Below, piece by piece: positions 54,955-58,409 of a stretch of 58,409 bases of DNA. Position 1 is the stretch's first letter. Each line of letters opens with the position of its first letter. The notes below the pieces were generated by a model that did no database searches, was not told where the DNA came from, and saw only the letters and a list, made by a program, of their open reading frames with translations. This DNA comes from Sphingobium boeckii (GTDB lineage: Bacteria; Pseudomonadota; Alphaproteobacteria; Sphingomonadales; Sphingomonadaceae): assembly GCF_014199215.1 (NCBI RefSeq), contig NZ_JACIJC010000009.1, positions 1 to 58,409 of the forward strand, read 5' to 3'. The position numbers and the translations under genes were made by a program.

Positions 54955-55314
54955 ATGAAATTAGGAACTTTGCAAATGGTTGGCGTGGCCACCATCGCCC
55001 TCGCAAGCCCAGCCATGGCTCAGAAGCCCGCCCGCGTTGCGGCGATGAACGAATATCAGCCGCCACGGCCATTGGCTTTCCAACTGTCGGCAGAAACGGC
55101 TACGCTGAGCGAGCTGCAGTCGAATCCTGCTTCGAAGGCGGCGCTGGAAAGCATCAATCCAGCGTTGGGGAATGCCGTGCTGGCGTCGATCTTCGGCTTC
55201 TACATCGTCCCGCAGTTCCGTGATATGCTGCCGGGAGCGACGACGCCCGAGGCAATCGCCAAGCTCAATGCCGCGCTCGCCAAGATTCCTCGCGGCGACT
55301 GGCCGGTCCGATGA
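54955..55314 (+). CDS. Small exported protein coupled to GH2 gene
   Basis: A 119-residue protein with a signal peptide (VGVATIALASPAMA, cleavage after residue 22) and a mature part of about 97 residues without cysteines. It contains LSELQSNPASKAALESINPAL and IFGFYIVPQFRDMLPG. No domain is recognised. It ends inside the start of the GH2 gene (ATGA overlap), so the two are coupled and probably work together in the periplasm. GGAGAGG lies upstream of its ATG. Confidence 0.75.
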   Translation: MKLGTLQMVGVATIALASPAMAQKPARVAAMNEYQPPRPLAFQLSAETATLSELQSNPASKAALESINPALGNAVLASIFGFYIVPQFRDMLPGATTPEAIAKLNAALAKIPRGDWPVR

Positions 55315-57833
55315 GCAAGGTTGAAGAGCCCACAAGCGCATTCGACCTCGCGCGGCGCGACACTCTACGGCTGGCGGCCGGGCTTGTGGCGCTGTGGTCG
55401 GTGCCTGCTGGCGCTCAGACCGGCCATCCCAGCGCAAGCCCAAATGCTGTTCGTGATCGGCCGTTCGATGATGGCTGGCGGTTCCATCGCGGTGACGGAC
55501 AGGGTTTCGAGACGGCGAGCTTCGCCGACCAGTCCTGGCGCGAAGTCGATCTGCCCCACGACTGGTCGATCGAGGACCTGCCCTCTTCGTCGAGTACCGG
55601 AGATGGTGCCCTTTGGCGTGGCGCGTCGATCCCCGAGCGCGTTGGCCCGTTCGATCGGGCCGCCAGCGATGGCGGGCTCGCTACCGGTTTTACGGTTGGC
55701 GGCACCGGCTGGTATCGCAAGCGCTTCGCCTTGCCCGAGATGGCGGTCGACGGTCGCGTGGAAGTGCTGTTCGACGGCATCTACATGGACAGCGACGTTT
55801 GGATCAACGGACATCACCTGGGTAACCATCCCGATGGCTACAACGCATTTTCGTTCGACTTGACCCCGCACCTGAACGCGGGCGGTGAAAATGTGTTGGC
55901 GGTGCGCGTGCGCAATATAGGCCACAACAGCCGCTGGTATTCTGGCTCGGGAATCTACCGTCAAGTCAAGTTGGCGGTGACCGGCCCCGTTCGATTTCCG
56001 CGCTGGGGCATCGGCATCACCACGCCAAAGGTTGCAGCACGCGCTGCACAGGTCGACATCGCGACACGGGTCGAGGGGCTACGCCCCGATGTCATCCTCG
56101 GCCTGCGCATCATGGACTCCGCCGGTCGGGTCGTCGCCGAACGCCGAGTTGAGGCGGCTTCCGAAGGCCTCGTGTCGCTAGTGATCGCTAATCCCAGGCT
56201 TTGGTCTCCCGACACGCCGGCGCTCTACCGACTCGAGGTTGAGCTACGTTCGGGCGAGATGGTGTTCGACCGGGTGATGACTGACTTCGGCATCCGCAAT
56301 GTCGAGATCGACGCGCGCCGCGGACTGCGCATCAACGGTCGGCCTTACAAGCTGCGCGGCGCATGCGTGCATCATGACAACGGCCTGCTTGGCGCAGCGG
56401 CTTTCCCTGACGCGGAGGAGCGCCGCGTCAAGCTGCTGAAGGCGCGAGGCTTTAATGCAATTCGCACGGCCCATAATCCGCCTTCCGCTGCCTTCCTCGA
56501 TGCCTGCGACCGCGAGGGCATGCTTGTCATGGATGAAGCCTTCGATGTCTGGAATGTCGCCAAGACGCCCGACGACTATCATAAGCATTTCAAGGATAAC
56601 TGGCAGCGCGATCTCGGCGCGATGGTGCTGCGCGACCGCAATCACCCTAGCGTGATCATGTGGAGCATCGGCAACGAGATCAAGGAAAAGCTCACGCCGG
56701 AAGGGAACCGAACAGCTTGGATGCTCGCCCGTGAGGTCAATCGGCTCGATCCCACCCGGCCGATCACCGCCGCGGTCGATGGCTTCAGCGGTCGCCCAGT
56801 CGCAGGACTCGACGGCGAGCCCGACCAACCGGCGTTCATGTATCTCGATATCGCCGGCTATAATTACCGTTGGCCGGAGTTCGTTCCCGATCATGCGCGC
56901 TATCCTGGCCGCGTCATGATCGGCACCGAAAGCCGTCCGGGTGAGATGTACCCGGTCTGGACGCTAATCGACGACCTTCCCTATGTGATCGGAGATTTCG
57001 TCTGGACGGGCATGGACCATTTAGGTGAAGCGGGCTGGGGCTCGCCGAGCCTAGTCAAACCCGGGCAGTCCGGGGTCACCAATCGCCCGGACTGGCCTTG
57101 GATCGTCAATGCCGCCGGCGACATCGACCTGATCGGCGAACAAAGGCCGCAATCGCTGGCCCGCGACGTGATCTGGGGTCTGAGTCCTGTCGAGATCACT
57201 GTGCAGCGGCCCGTGCCCAAGGGCATGCAAGAATATGTCGGCTGGGCCGCATATTCGGACGAACTGCCCAGCTGGACGTGGCCAGGTAAGGAGGGCGAGC
57301 TGATGGCGGTCCGCGTCTACACGATGGGCGACCGTGTCCAATTGCTGCTCGACGGCAAGCCGGTCGGCACCAAGGCGCTTGGCCCTCACGACATGGGCAA
57401 GGCCGAGATATCCGTGCCGTATGCGCCGGGCGAGTTGGTGGCGGTTTCCTCGCGCGGCGGCAAGGAGATCGGCCGAAAGGCGTTGATGACGCGGGGAGCG
57501 CCGGCTGGACTGCGGATCCGACCCGACCGGACGTCGATTGCTTCGGGAAGGAGCGGCTTGGCCTTCCTAACTATCGAGATTGTCGATTCCGCAGGTCACG
57601 TGATTCCGGATGCGTTCCTTCCGCTCGAGATCGCAGCTGACGGCCCGGTGACGCTCGCCGCTTTCGGCAGCGCCAATCCACGCTGGCCGGCAAGCTTTCA
57701 GAGCCCGCGGTCGCACAGCTTCCAGGGTCGCGCGCTCGCGATCCTGAGAGGCCTTGGAACGGTCGGCCAAGCTCGAGTCACAGTAAGCGGGAGAGGGCTA
57801 TCCTCAACAAGTGTCGTTATCCAAGTTCGTTAG
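55311..57833 (+). CDS. Glycoside hydrolase family 2 (beta-galactosidase-like)
   Basis: An 840-residue enzyme. The N-terminus has a twin-arginine-like signal (RRDTLRLAAGLVALWSVPAGA). The GH2 sugar-binding domain (PFDDGWRFHRGDG, LPHDWSIED) is followed by an immunoglobulin-like domain and a TIM barrel with acid/base Glu456 (MWSIGNE) and nucleophile Glu540 (IGTESRPG). A DUF4982-like and further Ig-like C-terminal domains complete it. Substrates could be beta-galactosides or related glycosides. Tat export is inferred from the Arg pair. Confidence 0.9.
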   Translation: MSKVEEPTSAFDLARRDTLRLAAGLVALWSVPAGAQTGHPSASPNAVRDRPFDDGWRFHRGDGQGFETASFADQSWREVDLPHDWSIEDLPSSSSTGDGALWRGASIPERVGPFDRAASDGGLATGFTVGGTGWYRKRFALPEMAVDGRVEVLFDGIYMDSDVWINGHHLGNHPDGYNAFSFDLTPHLNAGGENVLAVRVRNIGHNSRWYSGSGIYRQVKLAVTGPVRFPRWGIGITTPKVAARAAQVDIATRVEGLRPDVILGLRIMDSAGRVVAERRVEAASEGLVSLVIANPRLWSPDTPALYRLEVELRSGEMVFDRVMTDFGIRNVEIDARRGLRINGRPYKLRGACVHHDNGLLGAAAFPDAEERRVKLLKARGFNAIRTAHNPPSAAFLDACDREGMLVMDEAFDVWNVAKTPDDYHKHFKDNWQRDLGAMVLRDRNHPSVIMWSIGNEIKEKLTPEGNRTAWMLAREVNRLDPTRPITAAVDGFSGRPVAGLDGEPDQPAFMYLDIAGYNYRWPEFVPDHARYPGRVMIGTESRPGEMYPVWTLIDDLPYVIGDFVWTGMDHLGEAGWGSPSLVKPGQSGVTNRPDWPWIVNAAGDIDLIGEQRPQSLARDVIWGLSPVEITVQRPVPKGMQEYVGWAAYSDELPSWTWPGKEGELMAVRVYTMGDRVQLLLDGKPVGTKALGPHDMGKAEISVPYAPGELVAVSSRGGKEIGRKALMTRGAPAGLRIRPDRTSIASGRSGLAFLTIEIVDSAGHVIPDAFLPLEIAADGPVTLAAFGSANPRWPASFQSPRSHSFQGRALAILRGLGTVGQARVTVSGRGLSSTSVVIQVR

Positions 57834-58001
57834 AGGATCCCGTGCCCATTCTGGAGCGGATCCAAATCTTGCCGAAAGATGGGCTGACTGTGCTCGTCTC
57901 CGCTCGTTACAGGGACGAGGTCGAGATACGCGTGAATGTTACTCTACCTCCGCCTCACAGCACGCGCCGCCCAGACAGAGAATCGCTGCGAATATGCGAG
58001 A
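57834..58001. other. Intergenic, no gene recognised
   Basis: Short open frames only. GATCC repeats and a frame beginning MPILERIQILPKDGLTVLV could be a scrap of coding sequence, but no family is recognised. Confidence 0.35.
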
Positions 58002-58145
58002 GTGACCGCCCAATGCAGCGGTGCGGCAGTTCTCGATCGCGGTCATCACCTTGAGCTGGGTGAGGCTCAGATGTCCCGCATAGGTGGTTCGATAGGCGGA
58101 CCCTGCAGAACGGAAGATATCGGCGACCTCAAATGAGGTGCGCAT
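58002..58145 (-). mobile_element. IS91-family transposase N-terminal remnant
   Basis: The minus frame starts at ATG 58145-58143 and reads FEVADIFRSAGSAYRTTYAG, HLSLTQLKVMTAIENCRTAA, LGGH. That is the start of an IS91-family (Y2) transposase before its zinc-binding region. Homology stops at about 58002; the rest of the element, including the catalytic tyrosines, is missing. Its start side abuts the truncated nitronate monooxygenase. Confidence 0.75.
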
Positions 58146-58198
58146 TGGCTCAGCCGTCTGGCGGCACCTGTGGGGGTGGGACAATCCCCAGTCTCTTT

Positions 58199-58409
58199 CA
58201 GCGCCCTTCGCGGTCAACCAGATCGTTCACCGGTCCAATGGTCGCATCGATCAGAATCTGGCCGTGTGCGAGAAATGGAAGGTGCCGATCATCATCACCT
58301 CGCTTGGCGCGCGGGAAGATCTGAACGCGGCGGTTCACGATTGGGGCGGGATCACGCTGCACGATATCATCGACGATCCGTTCGCCCGCAAAGCCGTGGA
58401 GAAGGGTGC
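58199..58409 (+). CDS. Nitronate monooxygenase, 5'-truncated and cut by the window
   Basis: From about 58199 the frame reads SAPFAVNQIVHRSNGRIDQN, then CEKWKVPIIITSLGAREDLN and HDWGGITLHDIIDDPFARKA, matching the FMN barrel of nitronate monooxygenases (former 2-nitropropane dioxygenases), which oxidise alkyl nitronates. The first 40 or so residues, including the start, are missing and replaced by IS91-type sequence. The 3' part lies beyond the window. It is probably a broken gene. Confidence 0.75.

Overview
The window looks like a chromosome segment of a Sphingomonadaceae bacterium (alphaproteobacterium). GC is high outside a few islands. There is a soluble NAD-linked molybdenum formate dehydrogenase operon, an Entner-Doudoroff cluster, a TonB-dependent receptor with catabolic enzymes, a Ti-type TraA relaxase, and the dispersed palindromic repeat that reads 'VHPEPVEG' when translated, a habit of sphingomonad genomes. 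The genus assignment is inference; no rRNA is present.

Layout. (1) 1-5020 is accessory DNA. It starts at the right end of an IS21-family element, then holds a hypothetical ORF, an AbiEi/AbiEii type IV toxin-antitoxin pair, a HEPN-like protein, a TonB-domain fragment and an AT-rich putative toxin/immunity pair. (2) 5140-14025 is core DNA: an ArsC/Spx-like protein, a glycerophosphodiester phosphodiesterase, a PAP2 membrane protein, panB, a TPR membrane protein with bamB, der with tusA, an Hpt protein, and bacterioferritin with its ferredoxin. (3) 14029-25556 carries a DUF418 membrane protein and then a complete glutathione-dependent formaldehyde-to-CO2 module. Hydroxymethylglutathione dehydrogenase, a VOC protein and S-formylglutathione hydrolase feed a formate dehydrogenase (fdsG, fdsB, mobA, fdsA, fdsD, with fdhD convergent), and a LysR regulator gene sits between the two operons. 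Both operon promoters carry the same ATAGA-N5-TCTATCAAC palindrome. (4) 25648-30401 holds the Entner-Doudoroff genes zwf, pgl, edd and eda. (5) hspQ and a tRNA-Ser(CGA) follow at 30462-31055.

(6) 31056-39990 is a decayed mobile region next to the tRNA: a small hypothetical gene, DUF6118, TraA, TraC/TraD-like genes, DUF736, a nonsense-broken monooxygenase, DUF488, a second copy of the same IS21 right end cutting an integrase, and integrase and cupin scraps. No coupling protein or mating-pair genes are visible.

(7) 39995-57833 is a catabolic island: an exported LVIVD-type propeller protein, a CYP101-like P450 with unusual core motifs, two paralogous LuxR-type regulators, three tannase/feruloyl-esterase/MHETase-family hydrolases, a TonB-dependent receptor, a small exported protein and a family 2 glycoside hydrolase. 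The three hydrolases keep Ser-Asp-His at matching spacing, yet all lack the paired cysteines that flank Ser and His in the characterised family. The likely logic (inference) is uptake of an ester- and sugar-decorated plant aromatic or terpenoid, periplasmic ester and glycoside cleavage, and P450 oxidation.

(8) The window closes with an IS91-family transposase remnant abutting a 5'-truncated nitronate monooxygenase gene that runs off the end.
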